From: an uncultured Eggerthellaceae bacterium
GTDB taxonomy: Bacteria; Actinomycetota; Coriobacteriia; Coriobacteriales; Eggerthellaceae
Assembly (NCBI GenBank): GCA_949450265.1
Contig: CASTMW010000002.1
Location: 1 to 42,962, forward strand
DNA length: 42,962 bases
Reading direction: 5' to 3'
The notes under the pieces were generated by a model. The model made no database searches. It was not told the DNA's origin and was given only the letters and a program-made list of their open reading frames with translations. The translations under genes and the position numbers were made by a program. This document shows, piece after piece, positions 32,254-40,931 of this stretch (positions are counted from its first letter, which is position 1; each line of letters starts with the position of its first letter).

Positions 32254-34005
32254 TTACTCGAACAGGCTGGCGAACAGGTTCGTACCGCCTTGGGGCATGG
32301 TCTTCATCTTGCGCGTCACGAAGGCCATCATCTCGTCCAGATAATCGAAGGTGACCTCGCGGCGTTCGCCGGTGCGGCGGCGCTTCAGCTCCACATTGCC
32401 CGCTTCCAGACCGCGCTTGCCCACGATCACCTGCAACGGCCAACCGATCAGGTCAGCATCGGCGAACTTCACGCCCGCGCGCTCGTCGCGATCGTCGATG
32501 GCCACCTCGAAGCCCATCTTGGCAATCTTGGTGGCCACATCGGTGGCTGCGTTCATGACCGCATCGTCGGCGGATAGCGGCAGCACGCACACATGCGCCG
32601 GTGCCACGCTGGGCGGCCAGATGATGCCATCGTCGTCGAAGTGCTGCTCCACCACGGCTGCCAGCGTACGCGTGACGCCCACCCCGTAGCAGCCCATGAT
32701 GAAGTACTGCTCCTTGCCATCCTTGTCCAGATAGGTGGCGTTCATGGTGCGCGAGTACTTGTCGCCCAGCTGGAACACCTGGCTGACTTCGATGCCGCGC
32801 GCCCCTTCCAGAGCGCATCCGCATTCAGGGCATGTATCACCTGGCACCGTGGTGCACAAATCGGCCCATTCGTCCACCTGGAAATCCACGCCCAGCTGCG
32901 CGCCCACGTAATGGTAGCCATCCTCGTTGGCACCGACGACCCACTGCGGCACGCTGCGCAGGTTACGGTCGGCCACCACGCGTGCGCCTTCCGGCAGGCC
33001 CACTGGGCCCATGGAGCCCTTGTGCAGCCCGAAGGCGACCATCTCCTCGTCGGTGAGGAATTGGAATCCTGGCACGGCCCGATCGGCCTTGATGTCGTTG
33101 AGCTCGTGGGTGCCCGGCACAAAGAGCACCACCAGGTCGCCCTCGGCGTTCTTGCCGGAGAGCGCCTTCACCGTGGAGGATGCCGGGATGTCCAGGAAAG
33201 CGGCCAGTTCGTCGATGGTGTGCACGCCTGGCGTGCTGGTCTTCTCCATCTTCTCCACCTTGTGCAGCGTGGCATGGCAGATGCACTCCGCCGCTTCCGC
33301 GTCGGCGGCGTATCCGCACTGGCAATGCACCAGCTCTGCCTCGCCCGATTCCGCCAGCGCCATGAACTCGGTGGTCACGCTGCCACCGATCTGCCCGCTG
33401 TCGGCCTCCACCGCGCGCCAGGTCAGCGCACAGCGATCGCAGATGCGGCCATACGCGCCCGACATGTCATCGTAGGTGGCCTGCAGGCTCTCCTGGCTAT
33501 CGTGGAAAGAATAGGCGTCCTTCATGATGAACTCGCGACTGCGCAGAAGCCCGAAGCGTGGGCGGATCTCGTCGCGGAACTTCACCTGTATTTGATAGAG
33601 CGATACGGGCAGCTGCTTGTAGGAGCGCAGCTCGTCGCGCACGAGCGAGGTGATCAGCTCTTCGTGGGTGGGCCCCAGGCAGAAGCCATGGTCGTGCCGG
33701 TCGGACAGGCGCATCAGTTCGGGGCCGTAGTCATCCCAGCGGCCGCTCTCATGCCACAGCTCGGAGGGTTGCAGCGCGGGCATCATGATCTCCTGGGCGC
33801 CGATGGCATCCATCTCGTCGCGCACGATGCCCTCCACCTTGCGCAGCACGCGGTAGCCCAGCGGCAGGAACGTGTAGACGCCGCTGGCCGTCTTGCGTAT
33901 CATGCCCGCGCGCAGCAGCAGCTTGTGACTGGCGATGTCGGCATCGGCCGGGTCTTCCTTCAACGTAGGAACGTAGAGGTTCTTCAGATGCAGTATCTCG
34001 GTCAT
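32254..34005 (-). CDS. proS: Prolyl-tRNA synthetase, bacterial type
   Basis: Charges tRNA-Pro. The 583-residue class II synthetase has motif 2 around FRDEIRPRFGLLRSREFIMKD (split here by an Arg-rich turn), the editing insertion domain (about 235-390) that deacylates Ala-tRNA-Pro, and motif 3 plus the anticodon-binding domain at the C-terminus (GWPLQVIVGKRGL). Length and insertion identify the bacterial ProS1 type. It ends the rseP-ispG-proS block, a common actinobacterial and firmicute arrangement. Confidence 0.96.
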   Translation of the reverse strand: MTEILHLKNLYVPTLKEDPADADIASHKLLLRAGMIRKTASGVYTFLPLGYRVLRKVEGIVRDEMDAIGAQEIMMPALQPSELWHESGRWDDYGPELMRLSDRHDHGFCLGPTHEELITSLVRDELRSYKQLPVSLYQIQVKFRDEIRPRFGLLRSREFIMKDAYSFHDSQESLQATYDDMSGAYGRICDRCALTWRAVEADSGQIGGSVTTEFMALAESGEAELVHCQCGYAADAEAAECICHATLHKVEKMEKTSTPGVHTIDELAAFLDIPASSTVKALSGKNAEGDLVVLFVPGTHELNDIKADRAVPGFQFLTDEEMVAFGLHKGSMGPVGLPEGARVVADRNLRSVPQWVVGANEDGYHYVGAQLGVDFQVDEWADLCTTVPGDTCPECGCALEGARGIEVSQVFQLGDKYSRTMNATYLDKDGKEQYFIMGCYGVGVTRTLAAVVEQHFDDDGIIWPPSVAPAHVCVLPLSADDAVMNAATDVATKIAKMGFEVAIDDRDERAGVKFADADLIGWPLQVIVGKRGLEAGNVELKRRRTGERREVTFDYLDEMMAFVTRKMKTMPQGGTNLFASLFE

Positions 34006-34038
34006 CAGGTCTCCTTGGACGCATCCGGCCGAGACACC

Positions 34039-35136
34039 CTACAGCTTCCCGACCTCTTCCAAGAGCGCTTCCACGATGCGCTCTTCTTCGACTTTGGTGA
34101 CGATTTTACCATTACGGAACAGCGCCGCCTGGCCCGCACCGCACGCGACGCCCACATCGGCGTCGGCCGCTTCGCCTGGGCCATTGACCACGCACCCCAT
34201 GACCGCCACCTTGATGGGCTTGTCGATGCCTGCAAGCGCGTCCTCCACACGCTTGGCGATGGGGATCATGTCGACCTGGCAGCGTCCGCAGGTGGGACAG
34301 CTGATCATCTCGGGGGTGCGGCGGCGCATGTCCAGCGCAGCCAGCAACTGCCAGGCAGCCCGCACTTCCAGCACCGGATCGTCGGTCAGCGAGATGCGCA
34401 TAGTGTCACCGATGCCCTGCTCCAGCAGCACGCCTAAGCCCGCGGCCGATTTGATGGTGCCTTGGAACACGGTGCCCGCTTCGGTGACGCCGATATGCAG
34501 CGGTACCTTAGGCAGCCGCTGGCTCAAAAGGCGATAGGTGGCGATGGTGGCAGGCACGTCGTGTGCCTTCGCGGACACCACAATGTCGTGGAAGCCCCGC
34601 TCCTCAGTGAAATAGCGCACGTACTGCGCGGCCGATTCGACCAGCTTCTGCGGCAGCGTCAGATCCTGACGCTCGGCGATGGCGGCGTCCAGCGACCCGG
34701 CGTTCACGCCGATGCGGATGGGGATGCCCGCCCCGCGTGCGGCGTCGATGACCTGGTCGGTCTTCGCAAGGCCGCCGATATTGCCCGGATTGATGCGCAG
34801 CTTGGCCGCACCCGACCAGGCCGCTTCGATGGCGATATGCGCATCGAAGTGCACATCAGCCACCACGGGCAAGGGCGAGCGGGAGCACACGCGCGCGAAG
34901 GAGCGTAGCGCAGCTCGCTCGGGAATGGCCATGCGGACAATCTCGCAGCCCGCTTCGGCCAGCGCGTCGATCTGGCGCAGATTCGCCTCCACATCGGTGG
35001 CAGGGGCGTTCAGCATGGACTGCACCGCCACCGGAGCACCGCCACCGATGGCCACCCCGCCATGGCCGGGGCGTCCCACCATCACCTGACGCGTCGCATC
35101 CCGCGGCGCCTGCGGCTTGCCCTGCGGTTCACCCAT
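34039..35136 (-). CDS. ispG: (E)-4-hydroxy-3-methylbut-2-enyl-diphosphate synthase
   Basis: 4Fe-4S enzyme of the MEP isoprenoid pathway. The 365-residue protein has the N-terminal TIM-barrel start (GVAIGGGAPVAVQSM), LRINPGNIGG, and C-terminal cluster cysteines in SCPTCGRCQVD plus VAVMGCVVNGPGEA. The second of two nearby ATGs is preferred because AAGGG is seven bases upstream. dxr, at the right edge of the window, belongs to the same pathway but is separated by the surface cassette. Confidence 0.95.
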   Translation of the reverse strand: MGEPQGKPQAPRDATRQVMVGRPGHGGVAIGGGAPVAVQSMLNAPATDVEANLRQIDALAEAGCEIVRMAIPERAALRSFARVCSRSPLPVVADVHFDAHIAIEAAWSGAAKLRINPGNIGGLAKTDQVIDAARGAGIPIRIGVNAGSLDAAIAERQDLTLPQKLVESAAQYVRYFTEERGFHDIVVSAKAHDVPATIATYRLLSQRLPKVPLHIGVTEAGTVFQGTIKSAAGLGVLLEQGIGDTMRISLTDDPVLEVRAAWQLLAALDMRRRTPEMISCPTCGRCQVDMIPIAKRVEDALAGIDKPIKVAVMGCVVNGPGEAADADVGVACGAGQAALFRNGKIVTKVEEERIVEALLEEVGKL

Positions 35137-35151
35137 CAGCATTCCCTTCTG

Positions 35152-36261
35152 TTACCAGTTCCCGAAGACGAAGCGCTGCACGTCTTGATTCAACATGATA
35201 ACGAAGAAACCCACGAAGAGAGCCATGCCTGCCAAGGAGAGGTAGCCCATGACGCGCGCGGGCACCTGTCGGCGGCTGACCTTCTGGATGATCTCGATAA
35301 GGAAGCGGCCGCCGTCGAGCGGCGGGATGGGGATCAGGTTCATCAGGCCCAGCGACACCGATATGACCGCCATGAAGAACAGCGCTTCAGCAACCCCTGC
35401 CGCGAAGTAGTCGGCCGACATCACCGCGATGCCGATGACGCTGGTGGAATTGGAGACGGTCTCGGCAGCAGTGGCCGGATTGAACAGGCCCACGATGGCC
35501 TGCACTGTCATGCCGATGTAGCTGAACCCAGCATAGATGGCCTTGTCGGCGCCGACCACCACATGCGAGGTGGCGCCGGTGGCCGGGTCGGTCACGTCGA
35601 ACCCGACGACCGAGTAGATGACGATGAATGCCACCATGGCGAAGATCAGGTTCACGGCGATGCCCGCCAGCAAGATGACCGAGCGCTTCCAGAAGGGTAA
35701 GCTGCGGTACTGCTGCGCCGATTCACGCTGGAAGAGCGCTGAAGGATCGGGAACCGCGCGGGGGGTGCCCGCTTCTTGCCCATGCGGGCGCGGACGGCAC
35801 AGGCGGGCGGCTTCGCGGCACTGGGCAGCCGCGGGCTCTTCGGCAGGCGTGCGATAGAGCGGCTGCGCGTCGCGCTTGCGCGGAGCCTCGATGCTGCCCC
35901 ATTCCACAAGCTGGTCGAGCGTGTCCTGGGCGTCGTCGGCGCTGATGGCGCAGGCCGCGGCCACGTCATCCACCGACACCGTACCCCGCTCGTAGACGCA
36001 CGCGAGCACCGCTTCGGCATGGTCTGAGACAGGGCCCATCTCCATGCCGCACACCTTCGCATAGCCGCCAAGGGGCACCGCAGTCACCCCGAAGCGCGTG
36101 CCCGCTCTCTTGAATCCGATGCTCGGGCCGGGCAGGCCTAACATGAACTCGGTGACGCGCACGCCGAACGCGCGAGCCGCCAGATAATGGCCACCTTCGT
36201 GGATGAACACCAAAAAGCCGATCACGAAGACGGCGCACACGATCATGAAGAGTATGTCCAT
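35152..36261 (-). CDS. rseP: M50 site-2 protease (RseP-like) with winged-helix insert and no visible PDZ
   Basis: Intramembrane zinc metalloprotease of 369 residues. The active site HEGGH is at 21-25 in the first helix and the third ligand motif LIPIPPLDGGR is at 309-319. Residues 80-127 (HAEAVLACVYERG, then SVDDVAAACA and DTLDQLVEWGSI) read as a winged helix-turn-helix. They lie in the cytoplasmic loop between GGYAKV and the second helix (WKRSVILLAGIAVNL, 191-205) and are followed by a roughly 55-residue basic linker. The PDZ domain normally found after the second helix is missing; only about 70 residues separate it from the third. Family assignment is firm; the substrate is unknown. The ribosome binding site is weak. 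Confidence 0.92.
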   Translation of the reverse strand: MDILFMIVCAVFVIGFLVFIHEGGHYLAARAFGVRVTEFMLGLPGPSIGFKRAGTRFGVTAVPLGGYAKVCGMEMGPVSDHAEAVLACVYERGTVSVDDVAAACAISADDAQDTLDQLVEWGSIEAPRKRDAQPLYRTPAEEPAAAQCREAARLCRPRPHGQEAGTPRAVPDPSALFQRESAQQYRSLPFWKRSVILLAGIAVNLIFAMVAFIVIYSVVGFDVTDPATGATSHVVVGADKAIYAGFSYIGMTVQAIVGLFNPATAAETVSNSTSVIGIAVMSADYFAAGVAEALFFMAVISVSLGLMNLIPIPPLDGGRFLIEIIQKVSRRQVPARVMGYLSLAGMALFVGFFVIMLNQDVQRFVFGNW

Positions 36262-36588
36262 ATGCTGGTTCCCATGCTTTCCGTATCAGATACGCATCCG
36301 TTTTGTGCTGGACATTGTGCAATACGGGTGCGCACCGCTGCAAGAGCGGTGTCAGATCCGTGCAAGTTCTGCGCAAGAACACCAACGTTTCCCCAGAAGG
36401 CACTCGCTTGACCGCCATAAGGATCCGTGTGCGTCTGGAGACAAAGCCGATGGGGATCCGTGCATGCGAGCGGCCAGAGAACGTTCGAAACGGTGCCGAT
36501 CGGATGCGGCGAGCGTGATCCGTTCGCATCAGGTCGCATCGCTATGGTCAGAACATGGAAATGTCGATCTCGCGGATAGGAGCGCACG
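36262..36588. promoter_or_regulatory. Divergent intergenic region, rseP / surface cassette
   Basis: A 327-bp gap with no gene. It contains a perfect 7-bp hairpin (CACCGCT/AGCGGTG, 36333-36351). The octamer GATCCGTG occurs three times in the same orientation (36355, 36422, 36455), with a near copy GATCCGTT at 36517. The repeats sit upstream of the surface-protein start and are candidate regulator sites. The ribosome binding site AGGAG for the surface protein is at its right end. Promoters on both strands are expected but no clear -35/-10 pair was found. Confidence 0.45.
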
Positions 36589-39500
36589 GTGACAAGACGA
36601 AGAGCATCAAGCGTGGGCGCGCGCATGCGATGGTTATTGATGATGGTGGTGGCCTTGGCCTTGATCGTAGGGCTGATACCCAAGGTGCCTTTGGGCGCCG
36701 AAGAGGCATACGCCGATGACCTGGCATACCTTGCGGTGGGAGAGTCCATACCCTATGGCGGCTACGAGACGCACCGCATGAGCGTGGAGGGCACCGTGGC
36801 CTACTGCGGGCAGCCCTCGAAGGCAACGCCGTTGGCGGGCACGTACCGAAAGGCTCCCATCACGCCCATCGCCACGGCGGGCGGTGCACCGTATGACGCC
36901 TCAGCTGTGGCCGCGGCCCTGTGGTTCGGCTACGGCGGACCGGGCTTCGATGCGTCCATATGGCCGCGCACCTGGTTCGACGGCTCTGCCATGACCGCAA
37001 ACCGCTACCTGGCCCTGACCCATATCGTGGTGGCGGACTTCTACGCCTGCGATGGTGCGGCAGCGCTCAGCGGCTGCACCGACGAGTTCCGCACATGGGC
37101 AGCCAATGCCGTCATGATGTACTGGGAGAACGTTCGCCATCCCAACGCATCACAGACCAAGATATTCGAGCGCTCGGGAGAGGTTCCTGCCGGTTTCAGG
37201 GACGGCTGCTTCCAGATGTCCACCGGCTCGGAGCGCCAGGTGATCCTGAGCTTCGTGTGCGGTGGCTGGCTGAGCATCGCGAAGCGCTCGGCGAATACAC
37301 AGACGACCGACGGCAACTCCTGTTATTCGCTGGAAGGTGCCGAATACGGCATCTATCGCGATAGCGCCTGCACGGACGCGGCGGGCACGCTGAGGTTGGA
37401 TAGAACAGGGCAGGCCACCTCGGGATATCTGCGCACGGGCATCTACTATGTGCGCGAGACGAAGGCGCCCGCGGGATATGCGCTCGACGAGCGCGTCTAC
37501 GCCGTGTCGGTGGCAAGCGGGCAGACCGCGCGCGTGAACGGCGGATCGGTGACGGATGTACCCCAATGCGCCACGGTGGAGATGCTGGTAGCCAAGATCG
37601 ATGCCGAAACGCGCGCCGCACGTGCCCAAGGAGGGGCCACGCTGGCCGATGCGCAGTTCACCGTGCGCTTCTATCCAGGGCGCTATACCACCGCAACCCA
37701 AGCGGAAGCTAGCGGGCAGCCGCAGCGCACCTGGGTGGTGCGCACCGATGCGAACGGACATGCCTGTCTGGACGAGGATCATCTGGTCTCGCAGAGCGGC
37801 GGCGGCTTCTTCCAAGCCAGCGATGGCACCCCAGCCATCCCGCTGGGCACGGTGCTCATACAGGAGACGAAGGCGCCCACCGGCTACCACCTGAGCGATA
37901 CCCAGGTGCATGTGGTGCAGCTGACCGCCAACGGCACCACCGAGACAGCGGTGGCCTACCAGGCGCCCACCGTGGCCGACCAGGTCTACCGCGGCGATGT
38001 GCAGCTGGTCAAAGCGCGTGAATCCGACCAGAACCGGCTTGCGGGCATCCCCTTCCGCATCACCTGCAACACCACGGGCGAGAGCCATGTGGTGGTGACG
38101 GACGCCAACGGGCAAGCAGGCACCCAAACCTCATGGAACGAGCATTCCCGCAACACCAATGCCAACGACCGCGCCGTGCGTGCAGACGGCACGGTGGACG
38201 AAACGGCGCTGGATGCACGTGCGGGCATCTGGTTCGGAGCAGGACGCGTGGATGATACGCGCGGTGCGCTGCCCTATGGGACCTACACGATAGAGGAACT
38301 GCCGGTAGCATCGAACGCAGGGCTGGCGCTGATCCGCATCCCGAACCTGACAATCGACGAGCGCGAAGGGCACCTGGTGGACCTGGGAACCCTGGATAAC
38401 CAAGCCATAACCGAAGTGGCCATCACCACGGCCGCTCGCGAACAGACAAGCAGCAACAAGACCACTGCTGCCGACCCGCAGACCACGATCATCGACCGCG
38501 TATCCTACACGAATCTGGATACGACGAGCGGTGTTCCCTACGAGCTACGCGCGACCTTGGTGGACCCGCTCACCGGAGAGGCGCTTCGCCACGCCAGCGG
38601 CGAGGCTATCACCGGACATGCGCGCTTCACGCCCACCCAGCCAAACGGCTATGCCGAAGTGGGCATCACGTTCGATTCACGCCCGCTAGCCGACCGCGAC
38701 GTGACCGTGTACGAGGAACTGGTGCGCTGCGACACGGGAGCGGTGGTGGCCGAACACAAGGATGCGGCCGACTACGCCCAAACCGTGCGCATCAAAGGGC
38801 AGCTGCTGCGCACCGAAGCCAGCGATGCTGCCGATGGCGACAAGCTGGTCTCGGCTGACCCGGAAGCCACCATCAGCGACCAGGTCTCCTACCGCAACCT
38901 GATACCGGGAAGCTCCTACACGCTGGAAGGGTCCCTGTGGGTCGTGAGCGATGGGACTAGCGAAATCGACAAGAGCGAAGGCGCAGACGAGGATGCCGAA
39001 GACGGGATTGATGACGCTGTGGACGAGGATGCCGAAGACGGCAATGGCGAAGGGTCAGGACCGCAGATCGTGCCGTTCTGCGATGCGGAGGGCGTTCCCT
39101 ACCGCAGCACGGTATCCTTCGTGCCGGAATACGAGGATGGCACCGTGGAAGTGCGCTTCACGTGCGATACCAGCGCCCAGGACGGACAGCGGATCGTCGT
39201 GTTCGAGCGACTGCTGAAGGATGGGCAACTGATCGCCGCCCACGAGGATGCTGCCGACGCCGACCAGACCGTCAGCGTGCAGGCACCGCGGATCGCCACG
39301 GTGGCCGCCGATCTGGCCGATGGCGATGACGTGGTGGCCGCCGATGGCGCCTCCACCGTGGTGGACGCCATCAGCTACACCGACCTGATCCCCGGCAAGG
39401 AATATCGGCTCGAAGGCAGCTTGATGCTGAAGAGCGCCGAAGTGGCCGAGGACGGGACCACGCAGTGGAACGTCGAACCGCTGACCGATGGTGAAGGACG

Positions 39501-40854
39501 CGCGGTGCAGGCGCAGACGACGTTCACGCCCGAGCTGAGCACAGGGCAGACGCAGGTGCGCTTCGACTTCGATTCGTCGAACCACGACGGGCGCGACCTG
39601 GTGGTCTACGAGAAGCTCTACCGCAACGATACCTTGGTGGCAGAGGACGAGGACCCCGCCAACGAGGACCAGAGCTTCACGGTGAACGCGCTGGATATCT
39701 GGACGATGCTGGGTGGTCCCGATGCGGCCTCCAAACAGATCAAAGCCGATTCGGAAGCTGCCTTCACCGACGAGGCCAGCTATACCGATGCAGTGGCCGG
39801 AGGGACCTACACCGCCCACGGCATGCTGGTAGACCCCACCACAGGACTCCCCCTTCTGCAACATCGCGATGATGCCGAAAGTGATGCCGCTGCTAACCAA
39901 GGCGCCGATGATAAGGCTGCCAGCCAGGCCGAACAGCTGATGCGCGAGCTGCTGGACGCATCGGGTGCAGTGCCCAAGGATAGCCGTGATGATGACCTGG
40001 GCACCCTGTTCGCTCAGCCGACAGCGCTGCCCCGCGCCTTCGATGCAGATGCCCTGCGCTCCATCGTGGAACGCTACCCTGCCATAGCCGATCGCCTGGT
40101 CGTGGCAACCACCACCTTCACCGCCGAAGCCACCACCGGACATGCCGACCTTGCCTACCGTCTGGATGCACGCGGCATGGAGGGCATGCGCGCCACGGCC
40201 GTGGTGGTGCTGGTCAAGGACGATATGGCGGTCAGCCAGGAGATGGACCTGACGAGCGAGGATCAGACCGTGCTATTCGTGACGGGCGCCATCGAAACGA
40301 CAGCCACCGATGCCACCGATGGCGACCAGATGCTACTGAACAGCGCCTCGGCCAGGATACGCGACGAGGTCCGCTTCGAAGGGCTGACCCCCGGCAAGGA
40401 ATACGTACTGGAAGGCGTGCTGTACGACCGTTCCACCGCAAGCCCGCTGCTGATCGGCGACAAGCAGATAGCCGCCAGCGCCTCGTTCGTGCCCGCCGCC
40501 GAGAACGGCAGCCAAACGGTGGAGTTCACCTTCGACGCCAGCAGGGCGGGCGGCAAGCAGGTAGTGGTGTATGAGTACCTGTACCGCAGCATGGAGACTG
40601 ACAACAACAATGCCGAGAAGGTGCTGGTGGCCCAACATGCCGATCTGGGCGCCGCTGAGCAAACGGTGTTCATAGAAGGAGAGGGCCTGCCTGGCACTGG
40701 CTACGACAAGACAGGCGATGCAAGCGGTCCCCTTACCTGTGCCGCCGTGCTGGGAGGCCTGGGGGCGCTGGGTGCCTGCGGCTATGGCATCCGATCGCTC
40801 CACCGGCGCAACCGGGCTGCCCAGCTGAGCGTAGAGCGTGCACTGCGCCGATAG
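36589..40854 (+). CDS. Giant LPGTG-anchored surface protein with SpaA-type and five VaFE-type repeats
   Basis: A 1421-residue cell-wall adhesin or stalk protein. A long signal peptide (cleavage near AYA-DD, residue 43) leads to an N-terminal domain (about 45-230) with YCGQPSKATP at 72-81, the place of the thioester Cys in related proteins; the partner Gln was not identified. SpaA/Cna-B-type domains follow with RETKAPAGY (289-297) and QETKAPTGY (425-433), and a third ends YTIEELP. Five VaFE repeats span about 612-735, 739-897, 901-1032, 1036-1230 and 1234-1361, each ending in a DQTV-like box. The strand-end Glu (VxVYE/VVFE) is kept in repeats 1, 2, 3 and 5 and lost in 4 (AVVVLVK). LPGTG (1367-1371), a hydrophobic helix and a basic tail complete the sorting signal. 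The start is GTG with AGGAG. No classical pilin motif was found. Confidence 0.92.
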   Translation: MTRRRASSVGARMRWLLMMVVALALIVGLIPKVPLGAEEAYADDLAYLAVGESIPYGGYETHRMSVEGTVAYCGQPSKATPLAGTYRKAPITPIATAGGAPYDASAVAAALWFGYGGPGFDASIWPRTWFDGSAMTANRYLALTHIVVADFYACDGAAALSGCTDEFRTWAANAVMMYWENVRHPNASQTKIFERSGEVPAGFRDGCFQMSTGSERQVILSFVCGGWLSIAKRSANTQTTDGNSCYSLEGAEYGIYRDSACTDAAGTLRLDRTGQATSGYLRTGIYYVRETKAPAGYALDERVYAVSVASGQTARVNGGSVTDVPQCATVEMLVAKIDAETRAARAQGGATLADAQFTVRFYPGRYTTATQAEASGQPQRTWVVRTDANGHACLDEDHLVSQSGGGFFQASDGTPAIPLGTVLIQETKAPTGYHLSDTQVHVVQLTANGTTETAVAYQAPTVADQVYRGDVQLVKARESDQNRLAGIPFRITCNTTGESHVVVTDANGQAGTQTSWNEHSRNTNANDRAVRADGTVDETALDARAGIWFGAGRVDDTRGALPYGTYTIEELPVASNAGLALIRIPNLTIDEREGHLVDLGTLDNQAITEVAITTAAREQTSSNKTTAADPQTTIIDRVSYTNLDTTSGVPYELRATLVDPLTGEALRHASGEAITGHARFTPTQPNGYAEVGITFDSRPLADRDVTVYEELVRCDTGAVVAEHKDAADYAQTVRIKGQLLRTEASDAADGDKLVSADPEATISDQVSYRNLIPGSSYTLEGSLWVVSDGTSEIDKSEGADEDAEDGIDDAVDEDAEDGNGEGSGPQIVPFCDAEGVPYRSTVSFVPEYEDGTVEVRFTCDTSAQDGQRIVVFERLLKDGQLIAAHEDAADADQTVSVQAPRIATVAADLADGDDVVAADGASTVVDAISYTDLIPGKEYRLEGSLMLKSAEVAEDGTTQWNVEPLTDGEGRAVQAQTTFTPELSTGQTQVRFDFDSSNHDGRDLVVYEKLYRNDTLVAEDEDPANEDQSFTVNALDIWTMLGGPDAASKQIKADSEAAFTDEASYTDAVAGGTYTAHGMLVDPTTGLPLLQHRDDAESDAAANQGADDKAASQAEQLMRELLDASGAVPKDSRDDDLGTLFAQPTALPRAFDADALRSIVERYPAIADRLVVATTTFTAEATTGHADLAYRLDARGMEGMRATAVVVLVKDDMAVSQEMDLTSEDQTVLFVTGAIETTATDATDGDQMLLNSASARIRDEVRFEGLTPGKEYVLEGVLYDRSTASPLLIGDKQIAASASFVPAAENGSQTVEFTFDASRAGGKQVVVYEYLYRSMETDNNNAEKVLVAQHADLGAAEQTVFIEGEGLPGTGYDKTGDASGPLTCAAVLGGLGALGACGYGIRSLHRRNRAAQLSVERALRR
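38986..39041 (+). repeat. In-frame acidic duplication in the surface protein
   Basis: A 20-base unit (GACGAGGATGCCGAAGACGG) occurs at 38986-39005 and again at 39022-39041, a 36-base (12-codon) period. It encodes the acidic DEDAEDG repeats inside the second VaFE repeat, apparently in a surface loop between strands. The copies are identical, which suggests a recent duplication. Confidence 0.75.
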
Positions 40855-40860
40855 GACAAG

Positions 40861-40886
40861 GGCCGTCTTGCGCGGGCAAGGCGGCC
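40861..40886 (+). terminator. Hairpin after the surface-protein gene
   Basis: An 11-bp stem (GGCCGTCTTGC/GCAAGGCGGCC, one G-T pair) with a 4-base loop begins seven bases after the stop codon. No T-run follows. It may be a partial terminator or an mRNA-stabilising stem that lowers expression of the two downstream genes. Confidence 0.45.
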
Positions 40887-40931
40887 GCCACCTGGGACCA
40901 ACGGACAAGAACGAACACGGAAGGAGCAACC

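Noticed and set aside
32593-34437. 614-codon plus-strand open frame opposite proS and ispG
   Set aside because: It is the mirror of two certain genes, has no ribosome binding site, and shows low-complexity Ala/His/Arg content.
39055-40143. 362-codon minus-strand open frame opposite the surface-protein gene
   Set aside because: The sense frame has clear VaFE repeats; the antisense frame shows only Gly/His/Val-rich shadow composition.
36589-40854. Surface protein as a polymerising pilin
   Set aside because: No clear pilin Lys motif was found and only one LPxTG protein is encoded here; a single-chain stalk is the safer reading, though polymerisation cannot be excluded.
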